Assembly: GCF_029633865.1 (NCBI RefSeq)
Contig: NC_079212.1
Coordinates: 80,506,672 to 80,570,671, forward strand
DNA: 64,000 bases
Direction of reading: 5' to 3'
Origin: Lampris incognitus
Lineage: Eukaryota; Chordata; Actinopteri; Lampriformes; Lampridae
In this document: one piece after another, positions 42,097 through 52,439 of the stretch
Position numbering within the stretch: the stretch's first letter is position 1
Layout: every line of letters begins with the position of its first letter
Translations under genes and position numbers: made by a program
Notes under the pieces: model-generated
What the model was told of the DNA's origin: nothing
The model's database searches: none
What the model saw: the letters and a program-made list of their open reading frames with translations, nothing else

Positions 42097-43737
42097 CGTA
42101 CAACTCTTCTTAGAGGGACAATAACTTTATCATTGCTGCGGGACACTGAATAGTTGAGGTAAGACAGAAAAGTCTTTCAAAATGATTTGAAAACAAATGA
42201 TTCAGATGAGTTACAGTACTTTTGAAATATTTCAGCTGAAAATCTGTATTTATTAGACAGAGGAATGTGTTTAGAGCAAAATAACCTAAGAATGATCAAT
42301 GGAAATCAAAATCATTAGCCCATTAAGGTCTGGATTCAGAATCATACTCAAAATCAAAGTGGAAAATGAGAACATAGGCTGATCCAACTTCTGTGGAAAT
42401 TCTTCAAGACGATTCAAAATGAGGCTCAGTAGTGTGTGTGGCCTCCACGTGCCTGTATGCACTCCCTACAACGTCTGGGCATGCTCCTGATGAGACGACG
42501 GATGGTCTCCTGAGGGATCTCCTCCCAGACCTGGATCAGGGCATCGGTCAACTCCTGGACAGTCTGTGGTGCGACATCGTGTTGGCGGATGGTACGAGAC
42601 ATGATGTCCCAGAGGTGCTCGATTGGATTCAGGTCTGGGGAACGTGCAGGCCAGTCCATAGCATCAATGCCCTCGACATACAGGAACTGCTGACACACTC
42701 TGGCCACATGAGGACGAGCATTGTCATGCATGAGCTGGAACCCAGGGCCCACTGCACCAGCATATGGTCTGACAATGGGTCTGAGGATCTCATCCCGGTA
42801 CCTAATGGCAGTCATGGTACCTCTGACTAGCACGTAGAGGTCTGTGCGGCCCTCCAAGGATATGCCTCCCCAGACCATCACTGACCCACCGCCAAACCGG
42901 TCATGCTGGAGGATGTTGCAGGCAGCAGAACGTTCTCCACAGCGTCTCCAGACTCTCTCACGTCTGTCACATGTGTTCAGTGTGAACCTGCTCTCATCTG
43001 TGAAGAGCACAGGGCGCCAATGGCGAATCTGCCAACCAAGATGTTCTCTGGCAAAGGTCAATCGGGCTGCACGGTGTTGGGCTGTGAGCACAGGCCCCAA
43101 TTGTGGACGTCGGGCCCTCATACCATCCTCATGCATTCTGTTTCTCACTGTTTGAGCAGAAACCTGCACATTAGTGGCCTGTTGAAGGTCGTTTTGTAGG
43201 GCTCCGGCAGTGCTCCTCCTGTTCCTCCTTGCACAAAGGACCAGATAGCGGTCCTGCTGCAGGGTTGTTGTCCTCCTGCGGCCCCCTCCACGTCTCCTGG
43301 TGTACTGGCCTGTCTCCTCCATGCTCTGGACACTGTGCTGGGAGACACATCAAATCTTCTTGCCACAGCACGCATTGATGTGCCATCCTGGATGAGCTGC
43401 ACTACCTGAGCAACTTCTGTAGGTTGCAGATACCGCCTCATGCCACCTCTAGTGGTGAGGGCACTAGCAAAATGAAAAACTAACCAAAGATCGGCCAGAA
43501 AAGATGAGGACAGGCAAATGGTCTGTGGCCACCACCTGCAAATCCATTCCTTTTATAGGGGTTGTCTTGCAAATTGTCTAATTTCCACCTGGTGGAAATT
43601 AGACAATTTACCAACGGGTGAAATTGATTCACAAATCAGTGTTGCTTCCTAACTGGACAGGTTGATATCTCAAAAGTGTGATTGACTTGAAGCTACATGT
43701 CATTGCTTATGTGTTCCCTCTATTTTTTTGAGGAGTG
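42097..43737 (-). mobile_element. Nearly complete Tc1/mariner element (Tc1-E)
   Basis: The right end reads GTTCCCTCTATTTTTTTGAGGAGTGTA; the left end near 42097 has a diverged inverse (TACAACTCTTCTTAGAGGGAC). It encloses an almost intact minus-strand transposase. A 31-bp palindrome (TGTCTAATTTCCACC mirrored, about 43575-43606) lies in the 5' untranslated part. Total length of about 1.64 kb is normal for Tc1. Confidence 0.85.
42426..43441 (-). pseudogene. Tc1-E transposase, DD34E, one frameshift
   Basis: Starts at ATG 43441 ([20 protein letters not shown]) with a helix-turn-helix ([20 protein letters not shown]). A small deletion at about 43320 shifts to the second frame, which is open for 298 codons to TGA/TAA at 42426. 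Catalytic residues are D109 (FTDESRF), D200 (MHDNARPH) and E235 (NPIEHLW) of that frame, 34 residues apart, giving DD34E. The protein ends [16 protein letters not shown]. This is the least damaged transposase in the window. Confidence 0.92.
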
Positions 43738-43753
43738 TATATATGTATATGCA

Positions 43754-44540
43754 TGTAAGGTAGTATTGTAAATCCACCACAGGGTGGCACTGTTACGCTG
43801 TATGTTCTCCTGGGAATGCCGCAAATGGCGATGTTTGTCCCTTTTGCAACACCGTACCCCTAAGTCTTGTCCCGGACAAAAGGCTACGTTGATCAAATGT
43901 TTTTTTGTTTCTTCTGCCGGAAGGTGAGCAGTGTTACTGGCGGTCTGCATTATCATAAAAATATTGATTTATATCGCACATATTGTCTAACTGTTTATTC
44001 TGTGGTGTTAATAGACAAGTTTGCTTATAACCTAGTTAAAGTTTGATGTCGAACATTGTATTTGGCAAGAGAAATGTGACAAAAAGTGTTGGCTAGCCTG
44101 TTGAGCATTAGCATGGCATATAACGCAGGATGCAGTATTATTTGAGCAGATTATCCATGGTTTTTTTGTTTAATTTTATGGGTAATAAGTGCCTTATTTA
44201 ATTTATAATGGATGACATTTACTTTGGTTTTGCCGTAAAGTAGCATTTTGATATGAGATGTGTTTATTTGCACATTTGCACTTTTTATTTTAATTTTATT
44301 GAGAAAGAGAAATGTTTTTTTGTTTCTTCTGCCGGAAGCTGTGAGTATGATGAGGCCAGCGGCCAGCTGATGGATGAGAGGTGAAGTGCAAGCGAGTGCC
44401 AATAAAGTGTCCAGGTCTCAGCCACGATCCCAAGCCTCCGCCTCCTTCCTTTTCCACGCAAACATCATACTACAACAAACACAACGCAGAGTCCCAGGGC
44501 GTGTAGGGAGACGACGGCCGAACGCAAAGTGCGGGTTACA
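43754..44540 (+). repeat. LTR-like block (possible solo LTR)
   Basis: Begins TGTAA and ends TTACA, with AATAAA at 44401-44406 about 140 bases before the end, as in an LTR. An exact 29-bp direct repeat inside (43895-43923 and 44310-44338, ...TTTGTTTCTTCTGCCGGAAG) is notable. No convincing target duplication and no neighbouring internal region, so the call is tentative. Confidence 0.4.
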
Positions 44541-44592
44541 TACACATACACACACACACATATATACACACATATACACACACACACGCACA

Positions 44593-44798
44593 CAGAGGCG
44601 CCGGCAGCCGTAATTCTGTACGCACCGTGCGTCCATTTTTAATTATTTTGTTCGTCTTTTTTTTTTTCATTCACGCCGTTTGACGCAAATACATTTGATT
44701 GGTGTTAACATCACTGGCTAACAGCGCACGCAGCCGGCTAATAGCGCCACCAGCCGGTGCGTACAGGGATCTGTACGCACCGGCTGCCGGCGCCACTG
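44593..44798. mobile_element. 206-bp MITE-like unit with GC-rich inverted ends
   Basis: Ends CAGAGGCGCCGGCAGCCG and its inverse CGGCTGCCGGCGCCACTG (18 bp, one mismatch). An inner GGTGCGTACAGGGATCTGTACGCACC palindrome lies beside the right end. No coding capacity. CAG ends suggest hAT or a related group, but microsatellites on both sides hide any target duplication. Confidence 0.6.
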
Positions 44799-44843
44799 TA
44801 TATATATTTATATAGATATAGACGTATAGATATATATATGTCA
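44799..44843. repeat. TATA/GATA microsatellite
   Basis: Short AT-rich simple repeat between the MITE-like unit and a solo LTR. Confidence 0.85.
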
Positions 44844-45023
44844 TGTGCATAAACGACAGGCAAGGGAGTCGCGATTAATAACGTGCTTTATTCAGCCATC
44901 TGCTTCCAGTCCCCGACCCGGACAATTCCCAGAATGCGCCAGTACAGAACCGCGCTAAAACATATAGTTGCGTGCCCCTCCTCTTACGTACACAGCATGC
45001 TGGGCACTGTAGTTCTCATCACA
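44844..45023 (-). mobile_element. 180-bp solo LTR
   Basis: On the minus strand this runs from TGTGATGAGAACTACAGTGC to GTTTATGCACA and contains AATAAA (plus-strand TTTATT at 44887-44892). The TG...CA ends and signal fit a short LTR. No internal region or matching partner LTR is in the window. Confidence 0.6.
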
Positions 45024-45158
45024 ATATAGATATAGATATATACGTATAGATATAGATATATATGTATAGATATAGATATAGATAGATGTAGGAAAAACCT
45101 TTAATACTAGCAGTACAAGCTGGTTTCGTGCGTCGCGTACTCATCAGCTGCCTATATT
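45024..45158. repeat. GATATA microsatellite and short unassigned segment
   Basis: ATAGATATAGATATA run to about 45085, then 73 bp of unassigned sequence (GCTGGTTTCGTGCGTCGCGT) up to the gypsy-3 LTR. Confidence 0.7.
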
Positions 45159-45394
45159 GTGGGAGTGCAGGAATGAGACGGAGCGATCGAGTCGAGTCAA
45201 TTCTGTTTACTCGCCACACCAAACAACACCGATACCACACAATCTCCAATGGCAACATGCTAACCGCTAGGCTGCTGAAAACATGGTTCCACTTCCTGGG
45301 AATCTCTAAGCAGTGCCTACGTCAGCACTCTGAACGTCTGCCTTAAAGGAGCAGCAGCCCCTGGTGAATCTACCCTCAATTGTGTATCACCACA
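45159..45394 (-). repeat. Gypsy-3 3' LTR
   Basis: On the minus strand it starts TGTGGTGATACACAATTG, right after a purine-rich tract (AGGGAGCAGGGGGCTG), and ends GCACTCCCACA. The TGTGG...CCACA ends resemble those of gypsy-2. The 5' LTR is not seen in the window. Confidence 0.75.
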
Positions 45395-45510
45395 CAGCCC
45401 CCTGCTCCCTCACAATTCACCATCACGAAATAATGCAAAACAGTAATGTAACACAACAGTACTCAGTGAAACACAAACAGCCAATAAGCGAACAGTTCCC
45501 AGTGAAACAG

Positions 45511-46472
45511 TCAACATCTCATGGGGCGGACTAGGCGGCCAAAACGGCTGCGCTGAACGGGTATGGGGGCGGGGGCAGGGGCAGGGGACAGAGCCGGAGC
45601 CCGAGAAGGGGGGCGTCCACGCCGCGAGGGCAGGGCCAGTTCGACTGGCCCACCCAGGTCCAAATGGGCAGGCTTGAGATGGTCCACTGAGTCGCGCTCC
45701 GGCTTGCCCCCCATGTCCACCAAAAAGTTATTAGGCCCTGCTTCCAGGACACGGGCTGCAGGGGGGGTACGGTAGCAGATTCTTGGGGACGTAGAACTGA
45801 GGGAGGCAGTCAGTGGTGAGATGTAGGGATTGGAGCGAAAGCGTTGGCATCGTCCCGGGCCACAGCCCGTTGAGAAGCTGCAGACCAGGGGGCCACGGCG
45901 TCCGGGAGAAACTCACCCGGGACACGCAGCGGCTGGCCGTAAACCAGCTCGGCAGACGAGGACTGGAGGTCTTCCTTGGGGGCAGAGCGAAGGCCGAGCA
46001 TGACCCACGGGAGGCGATCGACCCAGTTGATGTCCGTGAGGCTGGCACGAACAGCGGCCTTCATAGACCGATGAAACTGCTCACAAAGTCCGTTGCCCTG
46101 CGGGTTGTACGCTGTGGTGCGGTGGAGCTTCACCCCCAGCCCCTCCGCGACTGCACTCCAGCGATCCGACGTGAACTGCGGGCCCCTGTCAGAGGTGAGG
46201 TCAGCCGGCGTGCCAAAACGGGCCACCCAGGACCCGATGAACGCCCGGGCCACCGCAGTAGACGTGGTCGATGACAGGGGAACAGCTTCCGGCCACCTGG
46301 TGGTCCTGACCACCATGGTGAGAAGGTGAGTGAACCCGTGAGAGGGGGAGAGGGGGCCCACCAGGTCCACATTCACATGGTCGAAACGCCTCTCGGGCAC
46401 CAGGAATGGCGCCAAGGGGGCTTTGGTATGACGGTGTACTTTGGAACGTTGGCACGCCACACAGGAGTCAGT
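45511..46472 (-). pseudogene. Gypsy-3 integrase
   Basis: From CVACQRSKVHRHTKAPL (end of the HHCC finger) through the DDE core HVNVDLVGPL, TSDRGPQFTSDRW and NGLCEQFHRSMK to the C-terminal region ending near 45511. The first 216 codons are open (46460-45810); then the frame shifts near 45830 into the 46048 and 45723 frames. The N-terminal part of the finger is lost at the satellite junction. Confidence 0.88.
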
Positions 46473-46550
46473 ATAGTGTTCTCAACACTACAGCTGTGTA
46501 ATATAGTGTTGTTCTCAACACTACAGCTGTAATATGGTGTTGTTCTCAAC
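46473..46550 (-). repeat. Small inverted block of the 33-bp satellite inside gypsy-3
   Basis: Two to three units in the opposite orientation to the main array (TAGTGTTCTCAACACTACAG...). They sit exactly where the gypsy-3 RNase H domain should be. Confidence 0.92.
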
Positions 46551-47332
46551 CAAGGCCAGCGCCAAGGCCAGCGCAGCCTTGGCGTCGTCGAAAGCGTCGT
46601 CCATCCCCGGGGACCAGTCTACCTCAACCTTGACTTCCTTGCTCTCCAGGGCCTTGTACAAGGGCCGCATGCGGTGAGCTGTGCGGGGAATGAACCTGTT
46701 ATAAAAGTTCACCATGCCCAGGAACTCCAGCAGGGACTTCACGGTGCAGGGGCATAGGAAACTGGCGACGGCGTCCACTCAGGCGGGAAGTGGAACGGCT
46801 CACGCGGTGGGTGAGGAAGTTAATGGACAACAGGCCAAACTGGCACTTGGCTGGATTGACTATGAGTCAATGCACACTGAGCCACTCAAACAACTGCTGG
46901 GGGTGCGTCAGGTGCTCCTCCGCGGATGCGCTGCCCCCGAGAATGTCATCCAAGTAAACAAACAACAACGGCATATCCAGTAGCACAGAGTCCATCAGCC
47001 ACTGGAACGTCTGCGCTGCCCCCTTGAGGCCGAAGGGCATCCTCAGCAACTTGAAGAGTCAAAATGGCGGGATGACCGCTGTCTTGGGCACGTCCCGAGG
47101 GTGGACTGGTACCTGGTGGTAGCCCCGCATCAAATCTACTTTGGAAAAGATGGTGGCCCCCGCCAGATGGGCGGAGAGGTCCTGTATGTGCAGGACGGGG
47201 TACCGGTCGGGGATTGTGGCGTTGTTCAGGCGACGAAAATCGCCACAGGGGCGCCAACCGCCATCAGCCTTAGAAAACATGTGCAGGAGGGAGGCCCACG
47301 GGCTGTCCGAGCGGTGCACAATGCCGAGGCGT
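46551..47332 (-). pseudogene. Gypsy-3 reverse transcriptase fragment
   Basis: Encodes [55 protein letters not shown] and VYLDDIL. Stops near 47060 and 46867 and several shifts disable it. It ends in a short Ala-Leu repeat made by tandem CAAGGCCAGCGC copies next to the satellite block. The upstream protease and gag are missing. Confidence 0.88.
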
Positions 47333-47744
47333 TATATATATTTCACAGCTGTTGTGTTGAGAACAACACTATATTACACAGCTGTAGTGTTGAGAACAAC
47401 ACTATATTACACAGTTGTAGCGTTGAGAACAACACTATGTTGCAATGTTGTAGTGTTGAGAACAACACTATATTACACAGCTGTAGTGTTGAAAACAACA
47501 CTATATTACAACAACACTATATTACACAGCTGTAGTGTTGAGAACAACACTATATTACGCAGCTGTAGTGTTGAGAATAACACTGTGTTACACAGCTGTA
47601 GTGTTGAGAACAACACTGTATTAAAACAACGCTACATTACACAGCTGTAGTGTTGAGAACAACACCATATTACGGCTGTAGTGTTGAGAACAACACTATA
47701 TTACACAGTTGTAGCGTTGAGAACAACACTATGTTACAATACCA

Positions 47745-48150
47745 CTACTAGTGTTGTTCTCAACACCACAGCTGTGTAACAGTGTTGTTCTCAACACTAC
47801 GTCTGAGTAATATAGTGTTGTTCTCAACACTACAGCTATGTAATATAGTGTTGTTGTAATATAGTGTTGTTTTCAACACTACAGCTGTGTAATATAGTGT
47901 TGTTCTCAACACTACAGCTGTAGTGTTGAAAACAACACTATGTTACACAGTTGTAGCATTGAGAACAACACTATGTTACAATGCTGTAGTGTTGAGAACA
48001 ACACTATATTGCACAGCTGTAGTGTTGAAAACAACAATATATTACAACAACACTATATTACATAGCTGTAGTGTTGAGAACAACACTATATTACTCAGAC
48101 GTAGTGTTGAGAACAACACTGTTACACAGCTGTGGTGTTGAGAACACTAT
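47745..48150. repeat. Inverted segment making a 0.4-kb palindrome in the satellite
   Basis: Units from about 47750 to 47925 run in the reverse orientation. They are the reverse complement of 48000-48150, down to rare variants (CGTCTGAGTAATATAG matched by CTATATTACTCAGACG, and ACAGCTATGTAATAT matched by ATATTACATAGCTGT). Confidence 0.88.
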
Positions 48151-51100
48151 ATTACAACAACACTATATCAGACAGCTGTAGTGTTGAGAATAACACTGTG
48201 TTAAACAGCTGTAGTGTCGAGAACAACACTATATTACGCAGCTGTAGTGTTGAGAATAACACTGTGTTACACAGCTGTAGTGTTGAGAACAACACTGTAT
48301 TACAACAATGCTACATTACACAGCTGTAGTGTTGAGAACAACACCATATTACACAGCTGTAGTGTTGAGAACAACCCTATATTACACAGCTGTAGTGCTG
48401 AGAACAACACCATATGACACAGCTGTGGTGTTGAGAACAACACTATATTACACAGCTGTAGTGTTGAGAACAACACCATATTACACAGCTGTAGTGTTGA
48501 GAACAACACTATATTACACAGTTGTAGCGTTGAGAACAACACTATGTTACAATACCACTATATTACACAAATGTAGTGTTGAGAACAACACTATATGACA
48601 CAGCTGTGGTGTTGAGAACAACACCATATTACGGCTGTAGTGTTGAGAACACTATATTACACAGTTGTAGCGTTGAGAACAACACTATGTTACAATACCA
48701 CTATATTACACAAATGTAGTGTTGAGAACAACACTATATGACACAGATGTGGTGTTGAGAACAACACCATATTACAGCTGTAGTGTTGAGAACAACACTA
48801 TATTACACAGCTGTAGTGTTGAGAACACTATATTACACAGTTGTAGTGTTGACAACAACACTATATTAAACAGTTGTAGTGTTGAGAACAACACTATATT
48901 ACTCAGATGTAGTGTTGAGCACAATACTGTGACACAGCTCTAGTGTTGAGAACAACAATATATTACAACAATATATTACACAGCTGTAGTGTTGAGAAAC
49001 CACTATGTTACATATCTCTAGAATTGAGAACAACACTATATTACAAACCACACTATATTGCACAGCTGTAGTGTTAATTACAAAGCTGAAATGTTGAGAA
49101 CAACACTATGTTACGAGACCACCAAATTGCACAAATGTAGTGTTGAGAACAACACTATATTACACAGTTGTAGCGTTGAGAACAACACTATATTACACAG
49201 CTGTGGTGTTGAGAACAACACCATATTACAGCTGTAGTGTTGAGAACAACACTATATTACACAGCTGTAGTGTTGAGAACAACACTATATTACACAGCTG
49301 TACTGTTGAGAACAACACTATATTACACAGTTGTAGCGTTGAGAACAACACTATGCTACAAGACCACTATATTACACAAATGCAGTGTTGAGAACAACAC
49401 TATATGTCAAAGCTGTGGTGTTGAGAACAACACTATATTACACAGCTGTAGTGTTGAGAACAACACCATATTACACAGCTGTAGTGTTGAGAACAACCCC
49501 ATATTACACAGCTGTAGTGTTGAGAACAACACTATATTACACAGCTGTAGTGTTGAGAACAACACCATATTACACAGCTGTAGTGTGGAGAACAACACTA
49601 TGTTACAACAACACTATATTTCACAGCTGTTGTGTTGAGAACAACACTATATTCACAGATGTGGTGTTGAGAACAACGATATGTACACAACTGTAGTGTT
49701 GAGAATAACACTGTGTTATACAGCTGTAGTGTTGAGAACAACACTATATTACAGCTGTAGTTTTGAGAAAACCACTGTGTTACACAGCTGTAGTGTTGAG
49801 AACTACACTGTATTTCACAGCTTTTGTGTTGTGAACAAAACTATATTACACAGCTGTAGTGTTGAGAACAACACTATATTACACAGTTGTAGCATGGAGA
49901 ACAACACTATGTTACAAGACCACTATATTACACAAATGTAATGTTGAGAACAACACTATATGACACAGCTGTGGTGTTGAGAACAACACCATATTACACA
50001 GCTGTAGTGTTGAGAACAACACCATATTACACAGCTGTAGTGTTGAGAACAACCCCATATTACACAGCTGTAGTGTTGAGAACAACACTATATTACACAG
50101 CTGTAGTGTTGAGAACAACACCATATTACACAGCTGTAGTGTTGAGAACAACACTATGTTACAACAACACTATATTTCACAGCTGTAGTGTTGAGAACAA
50201 CGCTATATTACACAGCTGTAGTGCTGAGAACAACACCATATGACACAGCTGTGGTGTTGAGAACAACACTATATTACACAGTTGTAGCGTTGAGAACAAC
50301 ACTATGTTACAATATCACTATATTACACAAATGTAGTGTTGAGAACAACACTATAAGACACAGCTGTGGTGTTGAGAACAACACCATATTACAGCTGTAG
50401 TGTTGAGAACAACACTATATTACACAGTTGTAGTGTTGAGAACAACACTATATTACACAGTTGTAGTGTTGAGAACAACACTATATTACTCATATGTAGT
50501 GTTGAGAACAACACTGTGACGCAGCTGTAGTGTTGAGAACAACACTATATTACAACAACACTATATTACACAGCTGTAGTGTTGAGAAACCACTATGTTA
50601 CATATCTCTAGAGTTGAGAACAACACTATATTACAACAACACTATATTGCACAGCTGTAGTGTTAATTACACACCTGCAGTATTGAGAACAACACTATGT
50701 TACAAGACCACTATATTACACAAATGTAATGTTGAGAACAACACTATATGACACAGCTGTGGTGTTGAGAACAACACCATATTAAAGCTGTAGTGTTGAG
50801 AACAACACTATATTACACAGCTGTAGTGTTGAGAACAACACTATATTACACAGTTGTAGCGTTGAGAACAACACTATATTACACAGCTGTAGTGTTGAAA
50901 ACAACACTATATTACAACAACACTATATTACACAGCTGTGGTGTTGAGAACAACACTATATTACAACAACGCTACATTACACAGCTGTAGTGTTGAGAAC
51001 AACACCATATTACACAGCTGTAGTGTTGACAACAACCCTATATTACACAGCTGTAGTGCTGAGAACAACACCATGTGACACAGCTGTGGTGTTGAGAAAA

Positions 51101-52439
51101 ACACTATATTACACAGCTGTACTGTTGAGAACAACACCATATTACACAGCTGTAGTGTTGACAACAACACTATATTTCACAGCCGTTGTGTTGAGAACAA
51201 CACTATATTCACAGATGTGGTGTTGAGAACAACGATATATACACAACTGTAGTGTTGAGAATAACTCTGTGTTCTACAGCTGTAGTGTTGAGAACAACGC
51301 CATATTACACAGCTGTAGTGTTGAGAACAACCCTATATTACACAGCTGTAGTGCTGAGAACAACACCATATGACACAGCTGTGGTGTTGAGAACAACACT
51401 ATATTACACAGCTGTAGTGTTGAGAACAACACCATATTACACAGCTGTAGTGTTGAGAACAACACTATATTACACAGCTGTAGTGTTGAGAACAACACTA
51501 TATTACACATTTGTAGCATGGAGAACAAACTATGTTACAAGACCACTATATTACACAAATGTAGTGTTGAGAACAACACCATGTTACATATCTCGAGAAT
51601 TGAGAACAACACTATATTACAAAAACACTATATTGCACAGTTGTAGTGTTAATTACACAGCTGTAGTGTTGAGAACAACACTATGTTACAAGACCACCAA
51701 ATTGCACAAATGTAATGTTGAGAAGAACACTATATTACACAGTTGTAGCGTTGAGAACAATACTATGTTACAAGACCAATATATTAAACAAATGTAGTGT
51801 TGAGAACAACACTATATTACACAGCTGTGGTGTTGAGAACAACATCATATTATAGTTGTAGTGTTGAGAACAACACTGTATTACAACAACGCTACATTAC
51901 ACAGTTGTAGTGTTGAGAACAACACTATATTAAAGAGTTGTAGTGTTGAGAACAACACTATATTACTCATATGTAGTGTTGAGAACAATACTGTGACACA
52001 GCTGTAGTGTTGAGAACAACACTATATTACAACAACACTATATTACACAGCTGTAGTGTTGAGAAACCACTATGTTACATATCTCTAGAATTGAGAACAA
52101 CACTATATTACAACAACACTATATTGCACAGCTGTAGTGTTAATTACAAATCTGTAGTGTTGAGAACAACACTATGTTACAAGACCACCAAATTGCACAA
52201 ATGTAGTGTTGCGAACAACACTATATTACACAGTTGTAGTGTTGAGAACAATGCTATATTACACAGCTGTGGTGTTGAGAACAACACTATATTACACAGT
52301 TGTAGCGTTGAGAACAACACTATGTTACAATATCACTATATTACACAAATGTAGTGTTGAGAACAACACTATATTACACAGCTGTAGTGTTGAGAACAAC
52401 ACCATATTACACAGCTGTAGTGTTGAGAACAACACTATA

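Larger units (their letters stand above)
45395..47332 (-). mobile_element. Gypsy-3 (relative of gypsy-2), broken by the 33-bp satellite
   Basis: Minus-strand order: RT (47332-46551), a 78-bp satellite block (46550-46473), integrase (46472-45511), 3' LTR. RNase H, normally between RT and integrase, is absent. Upstream of RT the element stops at the large satellite array. Sequence type is that of gypsy-2 ([31 protein letters not shown]). Confidence 0.88.

Noticed and set aside
45813-46274. Plus-strand frame of 153 codons in gypsy-3
   Set aside because: Antisense shadow of integrase.
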